A stretch of 63,025 bases of DNA from Prolixibacteraceae bacterium (GCA_030602265.1 JAUWAB010000017.1:1-63025); one strand, 5' to 3'; counted from the stretch's first letter, positions 53,773-62,985 are shown. Numbers and translations: made by a program. Notes: generated by a model not told the origin, from the sequence alone.

Positions 53773-54547
53773 AAATACTTACACACTGATCACCGGTGCC
53801 AGCTCCGGAATCGGCATGGCCCTGGCCAGGGAATGTGCCTCCAGGGGCATGAACCTCTATCTGGTATCACTTCCCGGGACCGGGCTTCCCGAGCTTGCCG
53901 GTGAATTGTCGGATGCCTGCGGAATCCAAACAGAATTTCTCGAAACAGATCTTGAGGCTGAACAATCGCATGCCGAAGTATACAGGTACAGCCAGGAAAG
54001 ACAATTAAGGATCAACATGCTGATCAACAACGTAGGCGTAGGATACAACGGCGATTTCGAGAAAATGGAGGAAGCACATATAACCCGCATGATGATGCTG
54101 AACATGAAGACCACCACTTTGCTTACCCAATTGGCACTCCCCGAACTGAAAAGCCATCACAGGGCCTATATCCTCAATCTCTGCAGCATGGCGGCATTTA
54201 TCCCCATTCCGGGAAAAAGTATTTATTCGGCCACCAAAGCTTATGTTCTCTACTTTACCAAATCCCTGCAATCCGAATTAAAGGCAACAGGAATCCAGGT
54301 CTCCTGTGTGGTACCCGCCGGTGTTCCCACCAACAGTAATGTCATCGACCGGATCAAGCATACCAGCTGGTTTGGGAAAAAACTGATACAATCGCCCGAA
54401 ACGGTTGCCCGGCATGCATTAACAGGTTTATTTGCCGGAAAAACCGTCATATTCCCTGGAAACAAACTGAAAGCCCTTTACCTGGCTGGCAGTATTTTGC
54501 CACAGGGCTTAGTCAACCGGCTGATGACAAAGGAGTTCAGGAAGTAA
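53753..54547 (+). CDS. Classical short-chain dehydrogenase/reductase
   Basis: 264 residues, classical SDR. TGASSGIG is the cofactor motif, NNVGVGYNG the stabilising NNxG motif, and YSATKAYVLYF carries the active-site Tyr and Lys (YxxxK). VVPAGVPTNS is the usual PG-type loop after the catalytic site. The start overlaps the epimerase gene by 20 nt. Similar proteins are annotated as 17-beta-hydroxysteroid or ketoacyl reductase-like; the true substrate is unknown. The convergent tsaD gene ends 31 nt downstream. Confidence 0.88.
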   Translation: MMTENNKNTYTLITGASSGIGMALARECASRGMNLYLVSLPGTGLPELAGELSDACGIQTEFLETDLEAEQSHAEVYRYSQERQLRINMLINNVGVGYNGDFEKMEEAHITRMMMLNMKTTTLLTQLALPELKSHHRAYILNLCSMAAFIPIPGKSIYSATKAYVLYFTKSLQSELKATGIQVSCVVPAGVPTNSNVIDRIKHTSWFGKKLIQSPETVARHALTGLFAGKTVIFPGNKLKALYLAGSILPQGLVNRLMTKEFRK

Positions 54548-54578
54548 CTAAACGAACTGGGGCCATTCTTCAGACGAT

Positions 54579-55616
54579 TTAGAATTGTGTCCTTGCAAAG
54601 GGGACCACATCCTGTCCGGCAAATTCACCCCGGAGGTATTTAAAATATCCGGTAACGGCGATCATGGCGGCATTGTCCATGGTATAGGCAATATCCGGGA
54701 CATACAGGTTCCATCGGCGCTTTTCTGCTTCATTCCGGAGGGCAGTCCGGAGCCCTGAGTTGGCCGACACCCCGCCTGCAACAGCAATTTCTTTGATTTT
54801 CAACTCCTTGGAAGCACGTACCAGTTTATTCATCAGCACCTCTACAATGGTCTTCTGGAGCGATGCGGCCAGATCGGCCTTGTTCTGTTCAATAAAATCA
54901 GGATTTCCCTTCAGTTCATCCCTCAGGAAATAGAGGAAACTGGTTTTTAATCCGCTGAAACTGTAATCCAGTCCGGGGATAGAAGGCCTGGCAAACCGGA
55001 ATCGGTCTGCATCTCCCTCCGCCGCCAGTTTATCGATGAATGGCCCGCCGGGATACGGGAGCCCCATTACCTTGGCACATTTGTCGAACGCCTCGCCGGC
55101 AGCATCGTCGATGGTCTGTCCGACCACCTCCATCTCAAGGTAGTCCCTCACCAGGATGATCTGTGAATTTCCGCCGGAAACCAACAGGCAAAGAAAAGGG
55201 AACCGGGGTACAGGCCGTTGTATATTTTTCTCCTGAATAAACAGAGCCATAACATGGGCCTGCAGGTGATTGACCTCAATCAGCGGTATGCCTGCCGCCA
55301 GGGCAAATCCCTTGGCAAAGGAAGTTCCCACCAGGAGCGACCCTAACAATCCGGGCCCCCTCGTAAAGGCAACGGCCGATATCTCCTTACGGCTGATTCC
55401 GGCTTCCTTTATGGCAACATCAACAACAGGGATGATATTCTGCTGGTGAGCCCTGGAGGCCAGTTCGGGGACAACCCCTCCGTAACGGGCGTGGACCGAC
55501 TGCCCGGCCACGATATTCGACAACATGGTCGTCCGGTCTGCTACCGAAGCAGAGGTATCATCGCACGATGATTCAATACCCAGGATGTAAACCGGTTTAT
55601 CCGAATGATTTCTCAT
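54579..55616 (-). CDS. tsaD: tRNA threonylcarbamoyladenosine transferase TsaD
   Basis: Transfers the threonylcarbamoyl group from TC-AMP to A37 of tRNAs reading ANN codons, with TsaB and TsaE; universal and essential in most bacteria. 345 residues. The start ILGIESSCDDTSAS is the family N-terminus, the metal site HLQAH is His117/His121, and LVSGGNSQI and the C-terminal VAGGVSANSGLR and YTMDNAAMIA motifs are present. It is divergent from tamB with a very short shared upstream region. Confidence 0.96.
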   Translation of the reverse strand: MRNHSDKPVYILGIESSCDDTSASVADRTTMLSNIVAGQSVHARYGGVVPELASRAHQQNIIPVVDVAIKEAGISRKEISAVAFTRGPGLLGSLLVGTSFAKGFALAAGIPLIEVNHLQAHVMALFIQEKNIQRPVPRFPFLCLLVSGGNSQIILVRDYLEMEVVGQTIDDAAGEAFDKCAKVMGLPYPGGPFIDKLAAEGDADRFRFARPSIPGLDYSFSGLKTSFLYFLRDELKGNPDFIEQNKADLAASLQKTIVEVLMNKLVRASKELKIKEIAVAGGVSANSGLRTALRNEAEKRRWNLYVPDIAYTMDNAAMIAVTGYFKYLRGEFAGQDVVPFARTQF

Positions 55617-55672
55617 TTAATCTTTTGTTCTGTACAATCCGGCAGGAAAAATTGCGCGGTTTTTGTGTACTT

Positions 55673-58600
55673 TTGCGAAAATGCAAAACTATTAAAAAAG
55701 GCTGGAAAATATTACTTATTCCGCTGGCGATCATCTTTTTCGCGCTGACGACACTGTACCTGGCCATTCAATCCAGCCCGGTACAGAACTATGCCGCACG
55801 CAGGTTAGCCGGTTACCTTTCTGCACAGGCTGGCACACAGATCCATGTCGGCGGTGTGGATGTCGCCCTGTTCAAACGACTGATCCTCAAGGACGTATGG
55901 ATAGAAGACCAGCAATCGGACACCCTGGCCTATGCCCGGCGTATTTCTGCAACCATTGACACCCTGCGGATCAGGAAAAAGGTACTCAGCCTCAGCAGGC
56001 TGTCACTGGATGAATCCACATTCAACATCAGGCAGGATTCCGCCGGCATTTTCAATTACCAGTTTCTGCTGAAGGAAAAAGATCCTGAAAAAGAACCCAT
56101 GGACTGGCGTTTCGGCTGCAACCGGTTTATCCTGAGGAATTCCGGATTCAATTATCACTCGCGGGGGGAGCCGGTCAGGAATATCGGGATCGAAGAGATA
56201 CGCATGCGAATCGACAACTTCAGGTTTAGCGGCGACAGTCTCCGTTTTCACCTTTTTTCGATGTCACTGAACGATGGCAGCGGTTTTTACCTGAATGAAC
56301 TGTCGGCCGCCATTGAACTCAACGGACGGGATCTGCACATCCGTAACCTCAGCCTGGAGACCCTGAACTCGGTGATCAGGGATGCCGATCTGTCGGTCAG
56401 GCAACAGGAAATGCCCGGATCCGACGAAACAGTTTCCGATATCGACATTCTGCTGAACCCCTCCATGATCAGTCTGGAAGACCTCAGCCTGATCATTCCG
56501 GAGATTGAAGGGATGAACCAGGAGCTGGAAGTGTCCGGAAGGATAACCGGAAACCTTCAGAACCTGAGGGCCAGGAACATGGAAATCAAAACCGGAAAAA
56601 ACACCCGGATCCTTGCCGACTTCTCCATGAGCTACATTCCGGGCTTCAGCGAACCTTTCCTGTTTGCCGAGCTGAAGCAATCCCAGACCGATTTCAGGGA
56701 TATCAGCGAAATACGGTTGCCCGACTCGTCCGGCAGCCCCTATATAAAGCTTCCGCAGCAACTGCTGCAGGCGGGCGTCATAACCTACCAGGGGAACTTC
56801 ACCGGATTTCCGAGCGATTTTGTAGCTTTCGGAACCCTGAACAGCCGGATGGGGCGTATCAAAACCGACATATCAATAGTTCCTGATGCCAAAAACCAGC
56901 TCCAGTACCGCGGACGGCTGGAAACGGCGAGTTTCAATATCGGCCGGTTGTTTCAGAATCCCATGCTTGGACAAATATCGCTCAACGGAATGGTTAACGG
57001 GACATTCGACCGGTCAAGGGAGAGTATTGACGGGAAATTTGACGGCAAAATCTCGAGATGGCTGCTGAATAACTACAACTATCAGGATATTACCCTGAAC
57101 GGACAGCTGAACAACCGGAAGTTCGACGGTAACATCCTGATCGATGACCCCAATTTGCAGGCCAGTTTCTCAGGGGAGCTTAACCTGAACGAAGAGGTCC
57201 CTGTATTCGACTTCATCCTGCATCTGCAGGAAGCCGACCTGGTGGCACTAAAGCTCGACTCTGCAAATACAGTCAGCCGGCTCAAATTTGACATGGCCGC
57301 GAATTTCTCGGGTAACAACATGGATAATCTCGACGGGCTGATACAGGTTTATGACGGCTCATACACTAACCAGAACAACACCATGTCGCTTAACAATCTG
57401 ATAATAAGCGCACATCTTGATGAATACAGAAGCCGTATCGGGCTTTCGTCCGATTTTGCAGATATGGAAGTAACCGGGAAATACAATTTTAAATCGCTCT
57501 TCGATTCTTTTACGGCTGTACTGGCCAATTACCTTCCGGCATTTGGAATTCCCGTCCGTTCCGCCGAAATCGACAACCAGTTCGAACTCACCCTGAATGT
57601 GAAGGACATCGATGAGATAACGGCAGTATTCTTCCCTGGGGTACATGTAAAAACCCCTTTCAGCCTGAACGGAGACATCAACACACAGGCAGGCACCCTG
57701 AAGCTGTCGGGTTTAATTCCCGACATCACATGGAACGATTTCCATATGAAAAACATCGACATCTACATCCATCCCGAGGATAAGGAACTGTCCTCCCGAA
57801 TAAGACTTGAGGAATTTTCGTTCCGGGATGAGATTACCCTGCATAACTTTGCCTTTCTTGCAGACGCACGGGAAAATGAAATGAGCACCAGGCTGGTATG
57901 GAACAATCCCGGCCGGCTGACTTACAGCGGGGATATCGAGACAGTGCTCAGTTTCAGGCGCGACAGCAGCAGGACCAGGCCATTGGTTGACATCGACATT
58001 CTTCCGTCGTCGGTGATTATTGCCGATACGGTCTGGACACTCTTCCCGGCATCGGCCACCATCGATTCCACAGCGGTAACCATCCGGAATTTTGTATTCG
58101 GAAACGGAGACCACAGACTGGCGGTCAATGGCAAGATTTCTGATGACCAGAGTGACCAGCTTTCGGTACGCATGAATGAAATCGACCTGGGCAACCTTGA
58201 TCTGTACCTTCAGGAATCTACCGGGCTGAAAGGTATTGTCAACGGTACATTCGGCGTATTCGACTTTTATAACAGCAGACTGTTTTATTCCGACATGGAG
58301 ATCAGGGGACTGGAATTCAGGTCACATGAATTCGGGGATGTAAGTATCGTAAATAAGTGGGACCGGACATCCAACCTGATCGACGCGCAGCTGGAAGTCA
58401 GCCAGAACGACCGGAAACAGCTTACTGTCGGCGGTTACTACGACCCGGCTACAGAGAACCTGAATTTCACGTTGAATGCGGACCATCTTTCATTAGGTTT
58501 TCTGAATGTACTGATCAGGGAGGGGCTTACCAATTTTCATGGTGACGGATCGGGGAAAGTGGTGATAACGGGTACCCCCGGAAAATTGATCATGAATGGG

Positions 58601-60097
58601 GCCATCCACGCAGAGAATGCCGGGCTTACGGTAGATTACACCCAGGTGAGTTACCGGCTTAACGACAGCATCAGGTTTTCCACCGACTCCATCATCTTCA
58701 GGAGGATAGAAGTCAGGGATGTGCAGAACAACCGCGGGATTTTCAACGGCACCATCCGGCACGACAATTTCAACAACATGGATTACAATCTGTCGGTGAC
58801 CACCAATCAGATCCTGGCACTCAATACCACCGGAGTGAACAACGACAGTTTCTATGGCAGGGCAGTTGCGAGGGGCACCCTCAGGATATTGGGAAAAGGC
58901 CAGAACCTGCGGCTTGTCGGGGAGGCATCCACGCTAACCGGTACCAATGTGACCATTGTGTTAGGCGAAGACGAGGAGGTCGCCAGGTATGATTTCGTGC
59001 GGTTTGTTACCCGCGATACGGTGAATACTGCACGTCTGACGACTGTGCAGACACAGAACCAGGGGAGCACAGAAATAGACCTGACCATTACAGTCACGCC
59101 CGAAGCCCGCGCACAGATGATCTACAACACCCAGATTACCGATGTAATCCGGGCTCAGGGAGAGGGCGTACTGAGGTTCAGGATGGACCCGTCGTACAAT
59201 ATCAACCTGTCGGGGAATTTTAACGTTACCCAGGGAGAATATCTCTTTACCCTTCAGAACGTAATCAACAAGCGCTTCGTCATTGAACCGGGAGGATCGA
59301 TGGTATGGTCGGGTGACCCCTACAATGCGATCATCGACCTGAGTGCCGTTTACCGGCTGAAAGCATCGCTCAGGGAATTGATGGGCACCAACCGGCTTAT
59401 GGATTATACCCAGCGGATTCCTGTAGAGTGCAAGATCCTGCTCACCGATCAGCTGATCAGTCCGACGATCAATTTCGACATCGTGTTACCTACAGCCGAA
59501 GACCGGCTGCGCGACGAAGTACAGCAATATTTCACCACCCAGGAAGACCTGAACAAACAGATGCTTTCGCTGCTGGTTTTAGGACAGTTTTATACGCCTG
59601 AGTTCATGCGGGGTACCTATGAAGCGGCCAATCCCAACCTGATCGGCAATACCGCCAGCGATCTGTTTTCCAACCAGCTGAGCAACTGGCTGTCGCAGAT
59701 CAACCGGGATATCGACATAGGTATCAATTACCGGCCCGGCAACCAGCTTACCAACGACGAAATAGAGCTGGCCCTCAGTACCCAGATCTTTAACGACCGG
59801 GTAATCATCAACGGCAACATCGGCAACAATGCCAATCCCAACAGTGTGAACAACAGCGAACTGGTTGGTGATTTCGACATACTGGTCAAACTGACCCCCA
59901 ACGGCAAGCTTCAGCTGAAAGTGTACAACCGGTCCAACAATAACCTCATTTACGAGACCGCACCCTACACCCAGGGGATCGGTATCAGTTACAAGGAAGA
60001 ATACAACACCTTCACGGAGTTGTGGAGAAAATTCCTAACCATTTTCAGGAGAGAAAAGGTGAGGGTGGAAGATCTGGCGGAGGCCGGAATCCGGTGA
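55673..60097 (+). CDS. tamB: TamB/DUF490 translocation and lipid-transport protein
   Basis: About 1474 residues. One N-terminal membrane helix (ILLIPLAIIFFALTTLYLAI) is followed by a very long beta-helical periplasmic region and a C-terminal DUF490/TamB domain (GEYLFTLQNVINKRFVIEPG, YNAIIDLSAVYRL, QLSNWLSQINRDIDIGINYR). TamB-like proteins bridge inner and outer membrane and move phospholipids or help barrel assembly. The start is unclear: no ATG is in frame before residue 140, so I use TTG at 55673. A TACTTTTG promoter-like element overlaps exactly there, so an atypical start further down is also possible. No tamA-like gene is adjacent. Confidence 0.85.
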   Translation: MRKCKTIKKGWKILLIPLAIIFFALTTLYLAIQSSPVQNYAARRLAGYLSAQAGTQIHVGGVDVALFKRLILKDVWIEDQQSDTLAYARRISATIDTLRIRKKVLSLSRLSLDESTFNIRQDSAGIFNYQFLLKEKDPEKEPMDWRFGCNRFILRNSGFNYHSRGEPVRNIGIEEIRMRIDNFRFSGDSLRFHLFSMSLNDGSGFYLNELSAAIELNGRDLHIRNLSLETLNSVIRDADLSVRQQEMPGSDETVSDIDILLNPSMISLEDLSLIIPEIEGMNQELEVSGRITGNLQNLRARNMEIKTGKNTRILADFSMSYIPGFSEPFLFAELKQSQTDFRDISEIRLPDSSGSPYIKLPQQLLQAGVITYQGNFTGFPSDFVAFGTLNSRMGRIKTDISIVPDAKNQLQYRGRLETASFNIGRLFQNPMLGQISLNGMVNGTFDRSRESIDGKFDGKISRWLLNNYNYQDITLNGQLNNRKFDGNILIDDPNLQASFSGELNLNEEVPVFDFILHLQEADLVALKLDSANTVSRLKFDMAANFSGNNMDNLDGLIQVYDGSYTNQNNTMSLNNLIISAHLDEYRSRIGLSSDFADMEVTGKYNFKSLFDSFTAVLANYLPAFGIPVRSAEIDNQFELTLNVKDIDEITAVFFPGVHVKTPFSLNGDINTQAGTLKLSGLIPDITWNDFHMKNIDIYIHPEDKELSSRIRLEEFSFRDEITLHNFAFLADARENEMSTRLVWNNPGRLTYSGDIETVLSFRRDSSRTRPLVDIDILPSSVIIADTVWTLFPASATIDSTAVTIRNFVFGNGDHRLAVNGKISDDQSDQLSVRMNEIDLGNLDLYLQESTGLKGIVNGTFGVFDFYNSRLFYSDMEIRGLEFRSHEFGDVSIVNKWDRTSNLIDAQLEVSQNDRKQLTVGGYYDPATENLNFTLNADHLSLGFLNVLIREGLTNFHGDGSGKVVITGTPGKLIMNGAIHAENAGLTVDYTQVSYRLNDSIRFSTDSIIFRRIEVRDVQNNRGIFNGTIRHDNFNNMDYNLSVTTNQILALNTTGVNNDSFYGRAVARGTLRILGKGQNLRLVGEASTLTGTNVTIVLGEDEEVARYDFVRFVTRDTVNTARLTTVQTQNQGSTEIDLTITVTPEARAQMIYNTQITDVIRAQGEGVLRFRMDPSYNINLSGNFNVTQGEYLFTLQNVINKRFVIEPGGSMVWSGDPYNAIIDLSAVYRLKASLRELMGTNRLMDYTQRIPVECKILLTDQLISPTINFDIVLPTAEDRLRDEVQQYFTTQEDLNKQMLSLLVLGQFYTPEFMRGTYEAANPNLIGNTASDLFSNQLSNWLSQINRDIDIGINYRPGNQLTNDEIELALSTQIFNDRVIINGNIGNNANPNSVNNSELVGDFDILVKLTPNGKLQLKVYNRSNNNLIYETAPYTQGIGISYKEEYNTFTELWRKFLTIFRREKVRVEDLAEAGIR

Positions 60098-60107
60098 GCG
60101 GAAAACA

Positions 60108-60162
60108 GTAAACAGTAAACAATAAACGGTAACCGGTGATCGGTAATTCGTGAACGGAGACG
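60108..60162 (+). repeat. Heptamer tandem array after tamB
   Basis: About seven degenerate 7-bp units, GTAAACA GTAAACA ATAAACG GTAACCG GTGATCG and so on, starting 11 nt after the tamB stop. The same heptamer makes up the array behind the tonB-like gene at 62711. Confidence 0.8.
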
Positions 60163-60169
60163 TAACTGG

Positions 60170-60280
60170 CTGGATATGATCCGTAGGAACAACATATGGG
60201 TAGCCATTATGGTACCACTCAACCAACCCACGATCATAAACCACCCCGGTGGGGTGACATATTTATAGACAAAAATGGCC
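60170..60280. repeat. Probable interspersed intergenic repeat
   Basis: It contains the palindrome CACCCC-GGT-GGGGTG (60242-60256) next to ATATTTATAGAC, and on the other side TCCGTAGGAACAACATATGG. This style of sequence is frequent between genes of Bacteroidota. Weak frames across it are not genes. The rest of the gap, to 60642, holds nothing I recognise apart from the unlocated promoter of the exbB-like gene. Confidence 0.45.
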
Positions 60281-60642
60281 TGTGCCCACTCTACCTTGCT
60301 GAAAAACGATTTACCCGGAAATGCAAAATTATCCACCGCCACGAATAAATAATATCGCAGAAAAGCTAATCGCCATGACCTGATCCCGGAATAAAAATTC
60401 CGGTATAAACTCAGAAACGGATGGGTTAACAGCTGAACGGAGAACCCGTCAGAACCTGGACTTTATTAACTATACACATACCCGCACTGCCCCCGAACAC
60501 CATGTAACTCACATCATTTCGTTAGTAACTTTCCGGAATGAGCCTCCCCCTGGGGCAGATAATTCATTATTTTTGCAGTTAAAATAAAATGATTGGCATT
60601 GCGTTTGTTGAATATTAATGTTCCAGAAATAATTGATTTCAT

Positions 60643-61341
60643 ATGATGAATAGTTTCTTAATGATCCAGGCAGACAATCTGGCTGCCGGCGCCCCGATGG
60701 CAGGGCCCGAACCTACAGGAATTTCCCTGAAATTTATTGACCTTGCCCTGAAAGGGGGATGGATTATGATCCCCATCCTGGCCTTGTCGTTTATTGGTGT
60801 CTACATATTTATCGACAGATACCTGGCCATCAAGAAAGCCGGAAAATTTGATACCGGACTGATGGACAAGGTAAAAGCCTACATCACCACGGGTAAGATA
60901 GATGCTGCCATAGCCCTTTGCCGCAGCACCGACAATCCGGCTTCCCGGATGATCGAAAAAGGGATCAGCCGTATCGGCAGGCCCCTCAACGATGTCAATG
61001 CCGCAATCGAAAACGTGGGTAACCTGGAAATCCAGAAATTGGAAAAAGGGCTTCCCGTTCTCGCATCGGTCGCCGGGGGTGCACCTATGCTCGGTTTCCT
61101 CGGAACCGTTCTGGGTATGATCCAGGCTTTTTACGATATGGCCAATGCGGGCAACAACATCGATGTCACCCTTCTTTCCACCGGCATCTATCAGGCCATG
61201 GTGACCACGGTAGCCGGACTGATTGTGGGGATTATCGCCTATTTTGCCTACAACATCCTGGTAACCAATGTAGAAAAAGTAGTGTATAAAATGGAGGCTA
61301 CCACCTCTGAATTTATGGACCTGCTTTATGAACCGGCCTAA
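60643..61341 (+). CDS. exbB: MotA/TolQ/ExbB proton-channel family protein
   Basis: 232 residues with three membrane helices (IMIPILALSFIGVYIFIDRY; VLASVAGGAPMLGFLGTVLG; TVAGLIVGIIAYFAYNILVT) in the ExbB pattern, including the GFLGTVLGMIQAF pore motif. It forms the stator pentamer that uses the proton gradient to energise an outer-membrane or envelope process. It is the first gene of exbB-exbD-tonB. Whether it drives TonB-dependent import or a Tol-Pal-like process cannot be decided here, because no pal or tolB gene is seen. Confidence 0.9.
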   Translation: MMNSFLMIQADNLAAGAPMAGPEPTGISLKFIDLALKGGWIMIPILALSFIGVYIFIDRYLAIKKAGKFDTGLMDKVKAYITTGKIDAAIALCRSTDNPASRMIEKGISRIGRPLNDVNAAIENVGNLEIQKLEKGLPVLASVAGGAPMLGFLGTVLGMIQAFYDMANAGNNIDVTLLSTGIYQAMVTTVAGLIVGIIAYFAYNILVTNVEKVVYKMEATTSEFMDLLYEPA

Positions 61342-61353
61342 AAAAGAGATTAA

Positions 61354-61761
61354 ATGGCATTAAAGAAGAGAAATAAGATCAATGCTGCGTTCAGTATGTC
61401 GTCGATGACCGACATAGTGTTCCTGTTGCTTATCTTTTTCATGGTAACTTCCACTTTGGTTGCGCCCAACGCACTGAAGCTGCTGTTACCGCAGAGCAAC
61501 AGCCAGACGGCAGCCAAACCGGTAACGACCATCTCGATCACCAAGGATTTACAATATTACATCAATGACGGAGGCGCCGTGAAAAGGGTTGCCTTTCAGG
61601 AGATAGAACCCTTCCTGGTGCAGCGCTACGGCGGTGAAGCGGAAGCCTATGTCTCTCTGCACGCCGAAAAAACCGTTCCGATCGAAGAGGTGGTCCGGGT
61701 AATGAACATTGCAAGAAAGAACCAGTTTAAATTAATATTGGCCACAGCGCCGGAGAGATAA
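61354..61761 (+). CDS. exbD: ExbD/TolR-family protein
   Basis: 135 residues: a short cytoplasmic N-terminus, one membrane helix with the functional Asp (SSMTDIVFLLLIFFMVTSTL), and a periplasmic domain ending VVRVMNIARKNQFKLILATA. It partners with the ExbB-type protein 12 nt upstream in the proton channel. The last base of its stop codon is the first base of the next gene's ATG. Confidence 0.92.
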   Translation: MALKKRNKINAAFSMSSMTDIVFLLLIFFMVTSTLVAPNALKLLLPQSNSQTAAKPVTTISITKDLQYYINDGGAVKRVAFQEIEPFLVQRYGGEAEAYVSLHAEKTVPIEEVVRVMNIARKNQFKLILATAPER

Positions 61762-62714
61762 TGACAGAATACTTCCGGGAACATAAAAAAGGGATTATCG
61801 GATCGGTCATATTCCATGTGATGCTGATCATTTTCATGTTCATCTTCGGATTTTTCACTCCGCTGCCCTTACCGGGCGAGGAGGGAATCCTGGTGAACTT
61901 CGGAAACAGTCAGACCGGTTTTGGTGCCGACGAGCCGGCTGCACGCCGGATTGAGCCGGAACCTACCCGTATTGAACCCCGTCAGGAAGTCACCCCCTCC
62001 ACCACCCCACCACCTCCGCCGGTCAGGACCCAACAGGCCCGCGAGGAAGTGATGACCCAGGATTTTGAGCAGAGTGCCGCCCTGGAAGAGGCTCGCCGCC
62101 GCAGACAGCAGGAGGAGAACCAGAGGCAACAGCAAATTCAGGAAGAACAAAGGAGACAGACCGCCGAAAGAGAAAGGCAGCGTCAGGCCGAACTGGAAAG
62201 ACAGCGCATAGAGGCTGAAGCCCGGCGTAAACAGGAAGAAGAGGCCAGGAAGATCGCTGACATCGACAGCCGTACACGCGACGCATTCGGCCGTACCAAT
62301 ACAGGCGCCAGCACAGGCAGCGGCACCGGACAAAGCCAGGGAGCTACCTTCCCCGGCGGCAATCAGGGCGTTCCTACCGGTGATCCCAATGCCAGTACCT
62401 ACGGACAGGGCGGATCAGGCTCCGGAACACAAGGTAGCGGAATATCCTACAGCCTATCGGGCAGGTCAGCCACCTCTACGCCAAAACCCAATTATCCGGG
62501 CCGCGAAGAAGGAATCGTAGTGGTCTCGATTACCGTTGACAAAAACGGGAACGTAACCTCAGCAACCGCAGGCGCCCGGGGATCAACCACCATGAACGCA
62601 GAACTGCTGAACGCCGCCAGAATGGCCGCATTGCAGGCAAAATTCAACGTCGATAACAACGCACCCGCCTTCCAGACAGGAACCATTACGTACCGGTTTA
62701 TATTAGGACAGTGA
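61761..62714 (+). CDS. TonB/TolA-like energy transducer
   Basis: 317 residues: one N-terminal membrane helix (IIGSVIFHVMLIIFMFIFGF), a Pro-rich segment, a long Gln/Glu/Arg helix with coiled-coil character (about 85-165; EEARRRRQQEENQRQQQIQE), a Gly/Ser/Thr-rich linker (about 170-235), and a C-terminal TonB-type domain (PNYPGREEGIVVVSITVDKN, TITYRFILGQ). The TolA-like helical middle is longer than in ordinary TonB and suits reaching across a wide periplasm. The stop codon lies inside the first unit of a heptamer repeat array. Confidence 0.85.
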   Translation: MTEYFREHKKGIIGSVIFHVMLIIFMFIFGFFTPLPLPGEEGILVNFGNSQTGFGADEPAARRIEPEPTRIEPRQEVTPSTTPPPPPVRTQQAREEVMTQDFEQSAALEEARRRRQQEENQRQQQIQEEQRRQTAERERQRQAELERQRIEAEARRKQEEEARKIADIDSRTRDAFGRTNTGASTGSGTGQSQGATFPGGNQGVPTGDPNASTYGQGGSGSGTQGSGISYSLSGRSATSTPKPNYPGREEGIVVVSITVDKNGNVTSATAGARGSTTMNAELLNAARMAALQAKFNVDNNAPAFQTGTITYRFILGQ

Positions 62715-62804
62715 CCAGTAAACGGTAAACGGTAAACAGTAATCGGTGACCGGTAAACGGTAAATGGAGACCGGAGAGACCGGAGAGACCGGAGAGACCG
62801 GAGA
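62711..62804 (+). repeat. Heptamer then 9-bp tandem array overlapping the tonB-like stop
   Basis: Units GTGACCA, GTAAACG, GTAAACG, GTAAACA, GTAATCG, GTGACCG, GTAAACG, GTAAATG, GAGACCG run in strict 7-bp phase, then three copies of GAGAGACCG (9 bp). The TGA stop codon at 62712-62714 is part of the first unit. Confidence 0.85.
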
Positions 62805-62817
62805 CGCGACCTGCCAA

Positions 62818-62869
62818 GGCAACCTCCCTGAGAACATACGCCGTGTAGGGTCAACCCTGTGTGGTTGCC
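62818..62869. repeat. Probable interspersed palindromic repeat
   Basis: Outer arms GGCAACC (62818-62824) and GGTTGCC (62863-62869) enclose an inner AGGGT-CA-ACCCT stem. The sequence GTAGGGTCAACCCTGTGTGG is of a type often repeated between genes. It may also act as a terminator, though no T run follows. Confidence 0.5.
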
Positions 62870-62907
62870 CGGCATAATAACAAGATCAACCTCCGGTCAT
62901 ATTATTT

Positions 62908-62959
62908 TGCAACAATGTTGCAGAAACCATTTTTTTTCTACTTTTGCAACATTGATGCA
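62908..62959 (+). promoter_or_regulatory. Promoter with two Fur/Zur-type palindromes
   Basis: Box 1, TGCAACA-A-TGTTGCA (62908-62922), is a perfect 7-1-7 palindrome. Box 2, TGCAACATTGATGCA (62945-62959), is the same with one mismatch and overlaps the -7 element TACTTTTG (62939-62946). The centres are 37 bp apart. A TTG at 62918-62920, 18 nt before the -7 element, serves as -33 and lies in box 1. A repressor bound to both would block the downstream gene. Confidence 0.6.
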
Positions 62960-62985
62960 ATTAACACATTTCAGCGAACGTCTAC

